The notes below the pieces were generated by a model that had not been told where the DNA came from, did not search any database, and saw only the letters and a list, made by a program, of their open reading frames with translations. Positions 25,901-34,345 of a stretch of DNA of 64,000 nucleotides are shown here, piece by piece (position 1 is the first letter of the stretch; every line of letters starts with the position of its first letter). Where the stretch lies: positions 44,683 to 108,682 of the forward strand of contig CALFSK010000063.1 of assembly GCA_937916845.1 (NCBI GenBank), in the 5' to 3' direction. The translations under genes were made by a program, and so were the position numbers. The DNA comes from an uncultured Lactobacillus sp. (GTDB lineage: Bacteria > Bacillota > Bacilli > Lactobacillales > Lactobacillaceae).

Positions 25901-27273
25901 ATATCAGTTAACGCACTTTCACCGTTGAACATTGAAATGGCATCTTGCAATTTACTAGTATTCCATTTTGAAACATCTAATGATTGCAATTTCCGCAAAT
26001 CACGAAAAATTCCTTTTGCACTAATCAAATTACTAGTATCCCAATTAGATACGTTCAGACCAGTCAAGTTTTGTCCCATATTAAACATAAATTCCATACT
26101 AGTAACATGGCTGACATCCCACCCGCTTAAATCAAGCTTTTGTAGTACATAATCTCCTTGAAATACATAGTCCATATCCGTAACTTGTTTAGTATCCAAG
26201 TAATCAAGATGTGTATAAGTTGTTACATGTTCGAGGTCATTAAATAGCCCATACATATTTTTTTCTGCAACAACTCGACCATCAAAAATAACCGACTTGA
26301 CCTGATCACCATGATCCTCCCACGGTTGTAGTCCGTGGCCAAAATTTCCTGGACTGGTTCCGAACGTTCCCGCCCCAATATGCAGCACTCCATCACTATT
26401 CAACGTCCACTGACTAGTTCCGCCCCAGACATTCCCAGTTGCCACTTCGGTAACAACTGGTTCAGTCGCATCTCTTAGCAGTCGACTAGCCTTACTAGTT
26501 CTCAGCATACTTGTCATTGTGCCACTCACATCAGCTGAACTGGTAACCGGCACTAATTGATTGCTAGTTGCTTCAGACACTGTCGAATCTTGTTGTACCG
26601 CAGTAGTTGCAATCGCTGGATTTTCTTGGGACGACACTGCTGATTGGCTAGTTTCCGTATTCTTTGCCCCTGCTTCAAGCACTTTATCAGGGTATTGCCC
26701 ATCAGTTGCTGAAGCTACTGCTTTTAAAGCTGGCTTCGCAGACGCTGCTAAACTTGGAATTACCATAGTGGCTGAACCTGCCGACTGTTCCTTAATTGGT
26801 ACTTCTGATTGTACAGTCGTACTACCTTCCGCCCCTGCTTTATTGGGCTGTTGTCCTTTATCTACCGGGGTCGCAGTTTTTAATTTTGGCTTCACAAAAT
26901 CTTCTGAACTTGGTACCTGTGATTTTGGTGCTTGTGATACACCATGATCAGCTTGATTTCCTAACTGACTAGCTGGTTGAGAAAGTTTATTCTGACCACT
27001 ATCGATAGCAATGACATTTTTCATCGCTGCTTGACCAACTGGCTGTGCCTTCAGAGCCACTGTCGACTTTCTCACCGGCATGACTGTCGGTGTCACCTGA
27101 CTGCTACTAACATTGGTCTCAGTTGGAACCACTTCGTCCGCTTGAACCACCGAACTCTCCTGCCACATCGTTGCCAGTAACATTCCTGAAAATAACAAAT
27201 ATTTTCCTTTATTGTACATTTGATAATATGCCGCTCTGTCAGACTTAGACAAATTTTGAGTATTTTTACCCAT
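22927..27273 (-). CDS. Large LPQTG cell-wall protein with BspA-type leucine-rich and Ig-like repeats
   Basis: A 1448-residue sortase substrate. Order of parts: a KxYKxGK-type signal peptide (about 12-46, YNKGKYLLFSGM), a low-complexity Ser/Thr/Gln-rich stalk (47-275), BspA-like DUF285 repeats of about 24 residues (roughly 335-780) with the recurring L-x-x-L-D-V-S-x-W-x-T-S core ending in MF, six Ig-like Big_3 repeats of about 80 residues (800-1310), an Asp/Asn/Gly-rich linker (1315-1370), and LPQTGE at 1409 before a membrane helix and basic tail. BspA-type domains in other species bind fibronectin, mucus or partner cells; adhesion is inferred here. The Ig repeats are nearly identical in DNA over 243-base units. 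Confidence 0.95.
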   Translation of the reverse strand: MGKNTQNLSKSDRAAYYQMYNKGKYLLFSGMLLATMWQESSVVQADEVVPTETNVSSSQVTPTVMPVRKSTVALKAQPVGQAAMKNVIAIDSGQNKLSQPASQLGNQADHGVSQAPKSQVPSSEDFVKPKLKTATPVDKGQQPNKAGAEGSTTVQSEVPIKEQSAGSATMVIPSLAASAKPALKAVASATDGQYPDKVLEAGAKNTETSQSAVSSQENPAIATTAVQQDSTVSEATSNQLVPVTSSADVSGTMTSMLRTSKASRLLRDATEPVVTEVATGNVWGGTSQWTLNSDGVLHIGAGTFGTSPGNFGHGLQPWEDHGDQVKSVIFDGRVVAEKNMYGLFNDLEHVTTYTHLDYLDTKQVTDMDYVFQGDYVLQKLDLSGWDVSHVTSMEFMFNMGQNLTGLNVSNWDTSNLISAKGIFRDLRKLQSLDVSKWNTSKLQDAISMFNGESALTDIDVSKWDTSSLTDATGMFIGTGNLTKLDVSNWNTSNITIMEVMFSGSGIKNFDLHKWDVRNVQKVSQMFESTSMDTLNISGWDLDAVTDLSELFNNNPYMETYSGVVNLNARNLKFNKNRTSLASLFTHLTKLKTIDISDWNMENITDLTDLFANDTALETIIADNWDLSNFKEIKPLFSGLDNLTTVSAKNWNLPQLTDLTGFFAGYQKLAKVDASGWQIDHVTSLKDTFSNLPNLTDVNVSNWQTSQVENMSNMFANAGSLSTLDLSSFDTSSVTTLADMLAGTDQLSKLVLGDKTRLTVNGTSANLPDIVANPDVYNGNTGYWINSKYDQFTSKDLLNLTDPAVLADTFVWQKNLSSLTVKDSFPNQTVPNQWQPTDNLVAGTDLNGQALLLSKVTSSGTVDTTIPNIYTVTYQYIDAVGRPVTATATIQVIASKVAVTAHDTTLTQNQKWTARDSLDGALEFDGQPADLERVVVIGDDKVDLETPGTYTVTYQYTDANGNQAQKQITVTVVKSKVGIDAKDAILGQGQSWSTQDSFVQAQTFDGQPVTDFNQVHVVGADKVDTKAPGIYQVTYRYTDIYGNEATKQITVTVVKSKVGIDAKDVTLVQGQSWIAQDSFVQAQTVDGQPVTDFNQVTVLDADKVDTKTPGTYRVTYRYTDVYGNVATKTITVTVVKSQVGVVAHDATIIQGQQWGAEDSFDRVVTFDGQVVSDFNQVTVIDADKVDTKTPGTYQVIYRYTDIYGNVATQTINVTVKISQYSLAVKDAVVKQGEVWTPADSFIGATDAVGQAVNLDHVKVTGADLVDTSKPGTYAVSYLYTDAFGNRVTKTVTVTVVADNNAGDGGNGGTPIDPDDNHDGGGNNGETPTEPDDNHDGDGNNGETPTEPDNNHDGDSDNGSADHQSNSEAKLNDNRQKPTSPITTVVADGVQSDPQPASLTKEVPINKAAQLPQTGENTTKYGAIVGAIMMGMLGLAGFFGKHRPKSNSNQ
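23640..24590 (-). repeat. 81-codon tandem repeats inside the surface-protein gene
   Basis: Four Ig-like units recur at about 243-base spacing with long shared stretches (for example near 24101 and 24344). They encode the VKSKVGIDAKD and GTYQVTYRYTD segments. Such DNA can gain or lose units by recombination. Confidence 0.8.
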
Positions 27274-27613
27274 TCCAATACATGCCTTTCTTTAGCTCAT
27301 AATCGTTTCGAATACTTATTCGTTAACAAAAATAATATACAGACATTATCAACTACATCTATCAAAAATAGTATACCACCAAAACTATATTAGTTTTCAT
27401 TGATTTTCATAAAAAACAAGCACTACCACTAAGGTCCTAATTAATCCCGTAGCAACCTGTAAGCTGGTTATGACCAGACCAGCATTTTCCAGGTTCTTAT
27501 ACTTCTAACGGTTCAAAACGATTAACACGCAACTTAATCAGTTGACTTAGCCCCATAAAACCCATACGCTCTTGGTATATCTTCAATACTTACCCAAAGG
27601 AGTGATCAATAAT
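27274..27613. promoter_or_regulatory. Divergent gap with nested hairpin
   Basis: No gene seen. At 27454-27495, AACCTG and CAGGTT enclose GCTGGT and ACCAGC, a nested hairpin about 120 bases before the reductase start. It could be an operator or a leader structure. The rest is AT-rich promoter DNA for the two divergent genes. Confidence 0.4.
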
Positions 27614-29269
27614 ATGAAATACGTTATTATCGGTGGCGTTGCGGGTGGCATGTCCGCCGCAACCCGTCTGCGGCGCCTAGATGAAACGGCCGAAATTGTC
27701 GTCTACGACCAAGGGCCCTTCGTTTCATTCGCCAACTGCGGCCTCCCCTTCCACTTATCGGAAGAAATTGCGGAACGCAGTGATTTAATTGTCAAAACAC
27801 CCGAGCAACTACACGCTCGTTTCAACATCGACGTTTTTCCTAACCACAAAGTAACTGCGATTTTGCCTGCGCAACGACAAGTTCAAGTCGAATACGCCAA
27901 TCAGACTGAAACCGTCACTTATGACAAACTCGTCCTTGCGACCGGTGCGCAGCCCATCGTGCCGACCCTTCCCGGAATCGACGCTGCCCACAACGTCTTC
28001 ACGCTCCGCAACATTCCCGACCTTGATCAAATCATGGCCGCCGTTCAGAACGCTGATCATCACCGGGTCCTCATTATCGGTGGTGGATTTATTGGCCTAG
28101 AAGTCGCCGAAAATCTCCGGCTACGTGGCTTAGACGTCACGCTAGTTGAGCAGGCGCCACACGTTTTACCACCACTAGACGAAGAAATGGCCGCGCCCCT
28201 CAAAACTGAACTCCAAGCAAACGGCGTCAAAGTCATTACCGGGACCGCCATTGCTAGTTTCAAAAACGCTGGCCATACTGCCATTCTGAGTGACGAGACC
28301 ACCATCGATACCGACTTGACCATCATGTCCATCGGCGTGCGTCCCGCCAGTCAGCTTGCAAAATCGGCCGGCTTAAAACTCGGTTGGCGTGACGGGATCG
28401 TTGTCGACGACCACTACCAAACGAGTGACCCTAACATTTACGCGATTGGGGACGCCATCCTAGTTAAACAACAGATCGATGGTCAGCCAACCTTGATTGC
28501 CCTCGCTTCGCCAGCTAATCGCCAAGGCCGGCAAGTGGCCGATAACCTTGCCGGAATCAAACGGTTAAACCGTGGCAGTATCGGGACGGCAATCGTCCGC
28601 GTCTTTAATTTGACCGCCGCTTCCACGGGTCTCAATGAACGGGCTGTGCAACAACTCGGCTTCCCCTACCAAGTTGTTCACACCCGTACGATGGATCACG
28701 CCAGCTACTACCCGGGGAGTGAACCCATCACGCTTAAACTGATTTTCAGTCCGGACACCGGTAAGATTTATGGTGCTCAGGGGATAGGAAAAGCCGGCGT
28801 CGACAAACGGATCGACATTATTGCGACCGCCATCAAGGGCCATTTAACGGTCGCCGACCTACCCGAATTGGAATTAACGTACGCACCCCCATACGGTGCC
28901 GCCAAGGATCCAGTCAACATGCTCGGCTACGCGGCCCTGAACCTAGTGGAAGGTCTCAGCAAAAATATCCAGTGGCACGACCTACCCGCCGAACTAGCCG
29001 CTGGCAAACAACTCCTAGACGTTCGGGACGCGGATGAATTAGCCACGGGACGCTTTAAAAGTGCCATCAACATTCCGCTAGAACAACTCCGGTCCCGCTT
29101 AGGTGAATTAGATCCTAAGCAGGCCTACATCGTAAGTTGTTTCAGCGGTCAGCGGAGCTACATGGCCGAACGGATTTTGCGTCAACACGGCTTCACTGTC
29201 GAAAATCTGGACGGCGCATTTTCGTTATACGCCGCCGTTCGTCCCGAAGAGCTTATCGGCTTACCGTAG
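27614..29269 (+). CDS. CoA-disulfide / persulfide reductase with C-terminal rhodanese domain
   Basis: A 551-residue FAD enzyme of the CoADR-RHD group. I use the ATG at 27614 (KYVIIGGVAGG follows), preceded by AAAGGAG; the longer frame has no site. It shows two dinucleotide folds (VIIGGVAGGMSAATRLRR at the start and VLIIGGGFIGLEVAENL near 155), and a single redox Cys in FANCGLPFH (about residue 43) as in CoA-disulfide reductases. The rhodanese domain (about 455-551) has the active Cys in SCFSGQRSYM. Relatives reduce CoA disulfide, CoA persulfide or polysulfide with NAD(P)H. It probably serves thiol and sulfane-sulfur homeostasis under oxygen. Monocistronic. Confidence 0.93.
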   Translation: MKYVIIGGVAGGMSAATRLRRLDETAEIVVYDQGPFVSFANCGLPFHLSEEIAERSDLIVKTPEQLHARFNIDVFPNHKVTAILPAQRQVQVEYANQTETVTYDKLVLATGAQPIVPTLPGIDAAHNVFTLRNIPDLDQIMAAVQNADHHRVLIIGGGFIGLEVAENLRLRGLDVTLVEQAPHVLPPLDEEMAAPLKTELQANGVKVITGTAIASFKNAGHTAILSDETTIDTDLTIMSIGVRPASQLAKSAGLKLGWRDGIVVDDHYQTSDPNIYAIGDAILVKQQIDGQPTLIALASPANRQGRQVADNLAGIKRLNRGSIGTAIVRVFNLTAASTGLNERAVQQLGFPYQVVHTRTMDHASYYPGSEPITLKLIFSPDTGKIYGAQGIGKAGVDKRIDIIATAIKGHLTVADLPELELTYAPPYGAAKDPVNMLGYAALNLVEGLSKNIQWHDLPAELAAGKQLLDVRDADELATGRFKSAINIPLEQLRSRLGELDPKQAYIVSCFSGQRSYMAERILRQHGFTVENLDGAFSLYAAVRPEELIGLP

Positions 29270-29289
29270 TTCAATAATCTGAACACCAA

Positions 29290-29336
29290 ATAAAACCCGT
29301 GTCTGTGGCCGCTTAGTCCACAAGCCCGGGGTTTGT
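29290..29336 (+). terminator. Hairpin after the reductase gene
   Basis: AAACCC...TGG and CCA...GGGTTT form an interrupted stem about 25 bases past the stop; the T-run is weak. Confidence 0.5.
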
Positions 29337-29441
29337 TGTAGTGCTGTTTGGACAAAAGCCCTAATTTAAGCCGCTATTTATGATAAGGTTGATTTAGCGT
29401 CTTTTTAGACAACAACTTATAAAGGATTTGGAGATTTCTTC

Positions 29442-30614
29442 ATGACAAAGTATCGGTGGCAGGCAAGTGCCTTAGTTTTAGTAACGTTTATGTTAGGCTG
29501 TAACGAATTTATGGTCGTCGGGGTCCTTTCGGATATCGCACGCTCACTGCGCGTCACCGTGGCGACCGCGGGTTACCTCGTCACGATTTTTGCCATCGTT
29601 TACGCCGTTAGCACCCCGCTGATTACGATTCTATCCAACCGGTTCAGCCGCTATAAAACGCTGATGGTGTTACTCGTTATCTTTTTACTCGGAAACACGT
29701 GGAGCGGTTTTACCACCAGCTATGGCTGGTTTTTAGTCTCACGCATGTTGACCGCGGCAGTCGCTGGCGCCATCGAATCCCTCGTCATTTTATTTGCAAA
29801 TGATATTGCGCCCCGTCATAAACGGGCGATGCTAATTTCGTGGATTGCCGCCGGCTTCAGTATCGCCTCAGTCGTGGGCGTCCCAATCGGTACCGCCATC
29901 AGTACGGCCACTAGTTGGCACGTTGCCTTTCACTTGATCTCGGTACTTAGCTTGCTGACCGTCATTGTGATGGCTTGCCTGCTCCCACGGCACCTGCCGC
30001 AAACGCCTGGCAGCATCAAAGATCAACTCGTCTTATTGACGGACAAACGGATCTACCTAGGCGCCCTACTGATTTTATTTTCAGCCGCAGCGATGTACGC
30101 CTACTACACTTATATTCGCCCGCTATTGACGACGGGCCTCGGCTTCAATACGACCGCGCTCAACTGGCTGCTGTTCGTCATCGGCTTAGTTAGTATCATG
30201 GGCAACCGCCTGTCTGGTACGGTCGCCGAACACCGTGGCTTAAAAATCATGCCGCGCTTTTATTTGATTGATATCGTTCTGCTATTATTGTTTCCGATTG
30301 CAATGAACAACCAGTTAGCGGGATATGGACTCTTAGTCGTCTTGACCTTACTCATTTCGGTCGTCAATTCGCCCATTCAAATTCATTTTTTGGACGTTGC
30401 CGAAGCCGACTACCCCCAAGCGCTCTTGCTGGCATCGTCACTCAACGCCATCTTCTTTAACGTTGGGATCTCAGTGGGCTCCGCGGCCGCTTCCATGGTT
30501 TTAGCCCGCTCAGGCCTCAAACAACTTGGACTGGGTGGCGCCGTTTTCTCCGGACTAGCCTTACTCACGACCATTACGCTAAATCGGGTCATTGCGCAGC
30601 ACCCAACACGTTAA
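29442..30614 (+). CDS. Major facilitator transporter, AraJ/DHA1 type
   Basis: A 390-residue carrier with twelve hydrophobic spans. The N-terminal part (FMLGCNEFMVVGVLSDIA, then SRFSRYK-type loop between spans 2 and 3) resembles the AraJ/YdhP/YdeA group of proton-driven exporters of sugars, arabinose-like compounds or drugs. A TTTGGAG site precedes the ATG. It is a single gene between two terminators, directly next to the mannosidase locus but on the opposite strand and convergent with it, so a role in that pathway is not indicated. Substrate unknown. Confidence 0.85.
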   Translation: MTKYRWQASALVLVTFMLGCNEFMVVGVLSDIARSLRVTVATAGYLVTIFAIVYAVSTPLITILSNRFSRYKTLMVLLVIFLLGNTWSGFTTSYGWFLVSRMLTAAVAGAIESLVILFANDIAPRHKRAMLISWIAAGFSIASVVGVPIGTAISTATSWHVAFHLISVLSLLTVIVMACLLPRHLPQTPGSIKDQLVLLTDKRIYLGALLILFSAAAMYAYYTYIRPLLTTGLGFNTTALNWLLFVIGLVSIMGNRLSGTVAEHRGLKIMPRFYLIDIVLLLLFPIAMNNQLAGYGLLVVLTLLISVVNSPIQIHFLDVAEADYPQALLLASSLNAIFFNVGISVGSAAASMVLARSGLKQLGLGGAVFSGLALLTTITLNRVIAQHPTR

Positions 30615-30624
30615 AATTCAGACT

Positions 30625-30662
30625 AAAAATGCCCTTCAGAAAAATTTCTGAAGGGCATTTTT
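30625..30662. terminator. Bidirectional terminator between the MFS gene and the mannosidase operon
   Basis: AAAAATGCCCTTCAGA pairs perfectly with its complement, flanked by A and T runs; it serves both convergent units. Confidence 0.9.
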
Positions 30663-30670
30663 AGTCTCCA

Positions 30671-31942
30671 TTAAGCTTCAATAGCATCTAATGCCAGTTC
30701 ACAGTAAGTCATGTTAGCCCACGAGAACCAGTCGCGGGTGTATTGACTCGCATCGTCCACACTAACGCTCTCGTGACACTGTCCCGTCCCGTTATCGGTC
30801 GTCGCAATTTTTTCTAATTGTCCCACTTTGACGGCTTGGTCAGTTGTCGTCAGTCCTTCCATCGCCAAACTAATCGGCCAAACGTAGGCTTCCGGCGTAT
30901 GGTTACTCCCGATACCCGCCAAGACCTTTCCTTGATAATAGTAAGGGTTTTGATCACTTAAAATGAACGCGCGGGTGTGTTGATATAATTCATCGTCAAT
31001 ATTGGTATACCCAATAAATGGCAATGATAGTAAGCTCGGCACATTGGCGTCATCCATCAATTTTTGGTGACCCAGGCCATCCACTTCGTAGGCGTAACCG
31101 CGTTTCCCATTCGGCAGCGTTACCACGGCATACGTCGCAATCCCGGTTTTAACGGCCGTGACCAGTTGATCCACCCGGGCCTTCAATGACGCAAATTGCG
31201 TTGGCATCAACGGCAGGAGTGGTTCTAAAACGGCTACAACGAACATGTTTGACGGGACGTGGTACCCGTACTCGCAAGCGTTGTCGCTTGGTCGAAAGCC
31301 GTTCCAAATCATCCCGGTGTACCCCACCGGCGTTCCCCGGCCATCGTTGGTCAACGTATCATTGGCGGGACAATCAACCCGTTTAAAGTAGTACGGTGAT
31401 TGGTCGTGATGTTGTTCCGTTTCAAAAACCGTCATGATAACGTCGAGGGTTTGCCAGAATTCATCATCCAAATAATCCGTATGCGTCGTGTTTTCCCGTA
31501 GCTTCAAAGCTAAGAATAGTGGGGCGCACAGCGAATCAATTTCAAACTTACGCTCCCAAACTAAATCGGAAATAGGAACGTCGGAATCATCTTCACTCCA
31601 GTGCGCGCCCGACGCCGTTTGATTAAAAGCGTTGGCGTACGGATCGTGTTGCACATACCGTAACTCCCGCCGTAGAACGCCTACTAAAAATGGTTCTAAC
31701 GCTGGAATCGTTTTGATCAATTTAACGTAGGGCAACACTTGAAAGGTTGCGTCCCGTAGCCACATCGCCGGAATATCTCCGGTTTTGACAAAGAACGTCC
31801 CATCGGTCTCCGCCGTCGTTGCCTTGGCCAGCGCATCGCTGAGTAAGGTCCGCATGCGAGCCGTAGTTTGCTCAGTGGGCAAAGTCTGTTCGGCCGCGTA
31901 CGCGTTGACCCGTGCCACTAGTTCAGTCAAGTTAGTCTTCAT
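30671..31942 (-). CDS. GH125 exo-alpha-1,6-mannosidase (second copy)
   Basis: A 423-residue glycoside hydrolase of family 125, whose known members remove non-reducing alpha-1,6-linked mannose by inversion. The family features are clear: GDIPAMWLRDATFQ (about 52-65), DPYANAFNQTASG, VWERKFEIDSLC, TGMIWNGFRPSDNA, and HESVSVDDASQYTRDWFSWAN near the end; the Asp and Glu of the last two segments are the expected acid and base. No signal peptide, so it acts on imported oligosaccharides. AAAAAGGAG precedes the ATG. It is the last gene of the GH125-GH38-ROK-GH1-GH125 operon, separated from the GH1 gene by a structured repeat. Its paralogue opens the operon. Confidence 0.93.
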   Translation of the reverse strand: MKTNLTELVARVNAYAAEQTLPTEQTTARMRTLLSDALAKATTAETDGTFFVKTGDIPAMWLRDATFQVLPYVKLIKTIPALEPFLVGVLRRELRYVQHDPYANAFNQTASGAHWSEDDSDVPISDLVWERKFEIDSLCAPLFLALKLRENTTHTDYLDDEFWQTLDVIMTVFETEQHHDQSPYYFKRVDCPANDTLTNDGRGTPVGYTGMIWNGFRPSDNACEYGYHVPSNMFVVAVLEPLLPLMPTQFASLKARVDQLVTAVKTGIATYAVVTLPNGKRGYAYEVDGLGHQKLMDDANVPSLLSLPFIGYTNIDDELYQHTRAFILSDQNPYYYQGKVLAGIGSNHTPEAYVWPISLAMEGLTTTDQAVKVGQLEKIATTDNGTGQCHESVSVDDASQYTRDWFSWANMTYCELALDAIEA

Positions 31943-31965
31943 ATTTACTCCTTTTTCGTAAGTTA

Positions 31966-32039
31966 GCCGCTTCGTCGGGCAGCCTTGATGTGCTTATGAG
32001 GGGCGGTCCCACGACCGCATGTCATCAGCGACAACCGGA
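31966..32039 (-). repeat. Structured intergenic repeat, copy 1 (minus orientation)
   Basis: Starts GCCGCTTCGTCGG and ends CAACCGGA, the shared ends of a four-copy family in this window. A perfect hairpin GCGGTC-ccac-GACCGC sits inside, enclosed by TGATGTGC/GCA..TCATCA. It lies between two genes of one operon, so it would be part of the mRNA. Confidence 0.65.
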
Positions 32040-32060
32040 CATCAAAATTTCAACCATTTA

Positions 32061-33449
32061 TTATTCCGAAAATGACCCGCGTTCACTCAGTTGTTTGAAC
32101 CAGCCCGCTGACTTTTTCAGCGTCTTGGTCTGAGTATGAATGTCATCGCGAATCAAGCCGTAGCGGTTATGGTACGCGTGGTTCCAAGACCAGCAATCGA
32201 TTGCGGTCCAGACAAAGTACCCCTGACAATTCGAACCAGCATCGATTCCCTTAGCGAGTGCACTCAGATGTTCCTTCATGAAGTCAATTCGGTAGTCGTC
32301 TTGAACGACCCCGTCCGTCATAAAGCGTTCTTCGCCAGCTACACCCATCCCGTTTTCAGAAATGAACCAGGGAATATTATGGTAATTGTCGCGGATGTTA
32401 GCCGCAATGTCCGTCATCGCCTGCGGGTAAATTTCCCATCCGCGATCAACGTTCATTACCCGCCCAGGCATGGCGTATTCCTTAAAGTAAATGTCTAGTA
32501 GCCACGGTTGTAAACTCCTCGGGCTAATATCTGGTCGTTCCACCCGGAAAGGATGGTAATAATTTACACCGAGATAATCCACCGGGTTGGCCGCAATCAG
32601 CGCCAATTCTTCCGGCGTGGCATCCCACAAGACCCCGTCGCGCGCGAGCGTTGCGACCAGCTTCTCTGGAAAATGACCCAAGACAGCCGGATCTAAGAAG
32701 AGGTTGTTTGACCACAGTTCAGCAAATTCAGCGGCCGCAACGTCCGCCGGATCATCAGACGCAGCATAGGCCGGCGTTAAGTTTAAGATAATGCCAATTT
32801 TTTTCGTTTTATCCGGACAGATTTTCCGGAAACTGGCGATGGTTTTAGCCGAGGCCAAGTTCATATTGTAAGCTACTTGCACCGCTTTCGGCCCGTCCTT
32901 CAAACAAGGGTAATGCCAGCCATACAAGTATTGGCCGTCCACCACGACTTTCGGTTCGTTAAACGTGAACCAGTCGTCGACCCGGTCTCCGAATAATTTG
33001 AAACACTGTTCCGCGAACTTTACGAACAAGTCAACAACGTGTTTGGATTCCCAACCACCGTACTGTTCGTAGAGGGCCACCGGTAAATCAAAGTGGTGCA
33101 AGTTGATATACGGCTTAATGTGGTGCGCCAACATGGCATCGAGCACGTGGTTGTAAAATGCCACGCCATCAGGGTTTAAGCTGCCCGTTTCAAAGTCATC
33201 GATCAGCCGCGTCCATTGAATCGATGTCCGCAACCCCTTAATTCCCGCCTGCGCCATTAAAGCTAGGTCATTTTCATAGTCATTGTAGAAGTTCGATGCT
33301 AAATCCGGGCCAACCCCACTGTCAAACGCATCCGGGTCAGTCGCAAACCAATAATCAAAGACATTTTGATGCTGCTTATGAAAGTTACCTTCCGTTTGGG
33401 GCCCGGAAGTTGCGGCACCCCAGACGAAGTCCTTTGGAAAAGTGATCAT
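32061..33449 (-). CDS. GH1 beta-glycosidase
   Basis: A 462-residue family 1 glycoside hydrolase. The acid/base Glu is in TFNEPKV (about residue 167) and the nucleophile Glu in ISENGMG (about residue 366); the FPKDFVWGAATSGPQTEG start is typical. In phospho-beta-glucosidases the loop after the nucleophile holds Ser, Lys and Tyr for the 6-phosphate; here the segment reads WNHAYHNRYG, with His where the Lys usually stands, so I favour an unphosphorylated substrate. In this operon a beta-mannoside such as Man-beta-1,4-GlcNAc (the N-glycan core) would make sense, but that is inference. It overlaps neither neighbour; GGGAGG precedes the ATG. Confidence 0.9.
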   Translation of the reverse strand: MITFPKDFVWGAATSGPQTEGNFHKQHQNVFDYWFATDPDAFDSGVGPDLASNFYNDYENDLALMAQAGIKGLRTSIQWTRLIDDFETGSLNPDGVAFYNHVLDAMLAHHIKPYINLHHFDLPVALYEQYGGWESKHVVDLFVKFAEQCFKLFGDRVDDWFTFNEPKVVVDGQYLYGWHYPCLKDGPKAVQVAYNMNLASAKTIASFRKICPDKTKKIGIILNLTPAYAASDDPADVAAAEFAELWSNNLFLDPAVLGHFPEKLVATLARDGVLWDATPEELALIAANPVDYLGVNYYHPFRVERPDISPRSLQPWLLDIYFKEYAMPGRVMNVDRGWEIYPQAMTDIAANIRDNYHNIPWFISENGMGVAGEERFMTDGVVQDDYRIDFMKEHLSALAKGIDAGSNCQGYFVWTAIDCWSWNHAYHNRYGLIRDDIHTQTKTLKKSAGWFKQLSERGSFSE

Positions 33450-33462
33450 CTGAAAAATCCTC

Positions 33463-34344
33463 CTAGTTTACTGACTGTTCAAAATCGACCGCGGCGCCCC
33501 GCAAGTTGGCTTCACTCGTGTACTGACACAGGGCCAGTTGGGGTTTCAACGTCGCAATCGGTACTTGCTGATAGATTTGTTCTAAAGCTTGTTCAATACC
33601 AGGAATCAGTTGTGGATTATTTGAAATTCCCCCGCCCAAGACAATCTTCTCGGGGTCAAAACTATACTGAATGTTGAAAATGCCTTGTGCTAACGCCGCA
33701 TACATCGTCTTAAGTTCCCGCTGCGCATCCAAGTCCGCCTTAGCCGCCAAAGCGTATAAGCCTTCACCCGTCAACGGCGTTGCTAACTGCTTATCAGTAG
33801 TAGCCAGGTAGCGCTCGATTGCATTGGGAATCGTTCCAAGTTCACTAAGCGTCCCCCGGTCATCCACCTTGGTATAACCGAATTCTCCGCCAAATAGGTG
33901 GGCCCCGTGCCAAATCTGATGATTAAAAATCAGCGCCCCACCGACGCCGGTCCCAATAACTAAGAATGCTAAACTATCGGTACCTTGACCCGCACCACTT
34001 TCTAATTCCGCTAAAGCGGCACAGTTGGCGTCATTTTCAATGGTCACCGGCAACTTAAACCGGGCTTCAAATTCCGCCTGAATCGGGAAGTTGTGAATAT
34101 ACGGAATGGCACTCGCCCCTTCAATCTCACCGGTTCGCTTGTTCACCGACCCCGGCGAACTGATTCCGACACCGGTAATGGGCGCTTGGGCCTTCATTTG
34201 ATTAACTTCCGTCGTCAGTAAAGTCATAAAGTCGTCCTTGGTAGCTGGCGTAGGTACCGCGTGGTGGGCAACTAGGGCCTGATCTTGCCAAATCGCAAAC
34301 TTAATACTCGTTCCACCAATATCAATTAATCCCAGTGTTGACAC
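33463..34344 (-). CDS. ROK-family sugar kinase
   Basis: A 293-residue ROK kinase that phosphorylates a free hexose in the cytosol. LGLIDIGGTSIKFA (residues 4-17) is the ATP-phosphate loop, VENDANCAALAE supplies the catalytic Asp, and GTGVGGALIFN is the second glycine loop. The CxCGxxGCxE zinc motif of classical ROK proteins is missing (the segment reads HLFGGEFGYTKVDDRG), as in the beta-glucoside-kinase-like branch. The start is GTG with GAGGTG before it, one base after the GH38 stop, so translation is coupled. Mannose released by the neighbouring enzymes is the likely substrate, giving mannose 6-phosphate. Confidence 0.88.
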   Translation of the reverse strand: MSTLGLIDIGGTSIKFAIWQDQALVAHHAVPTPATKDDFMTLLTTEVNQMKAQAPITGVGISSPGSVNKRTGEIEGASAIPYIHNFPIQAEFEARFKLPVTIENDANCAALAELESGAGQGTDSLAFLVIGTGVGGALIFNHQIWHGAHLFGGEFGYTKVDDRGTLSELGTIPNAIERYLATTDKQLATPLTGEGLYALAAKADLDAQRELKTMYAALAQGIFNIQYSFDPEKIVLGGGISNNPQLIPGIEQALEQIYQQVPIATLKPQLALCQYTSEANLRGAAVDFEQSVN

Positions 34345-34345
34345 G

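Noticed and set aside
27454-27495. T-box or other riboswitch before the CoA-disulfide reductase
   Set aside because: Only a single nested hairpin; no T-box sequence or terminator.
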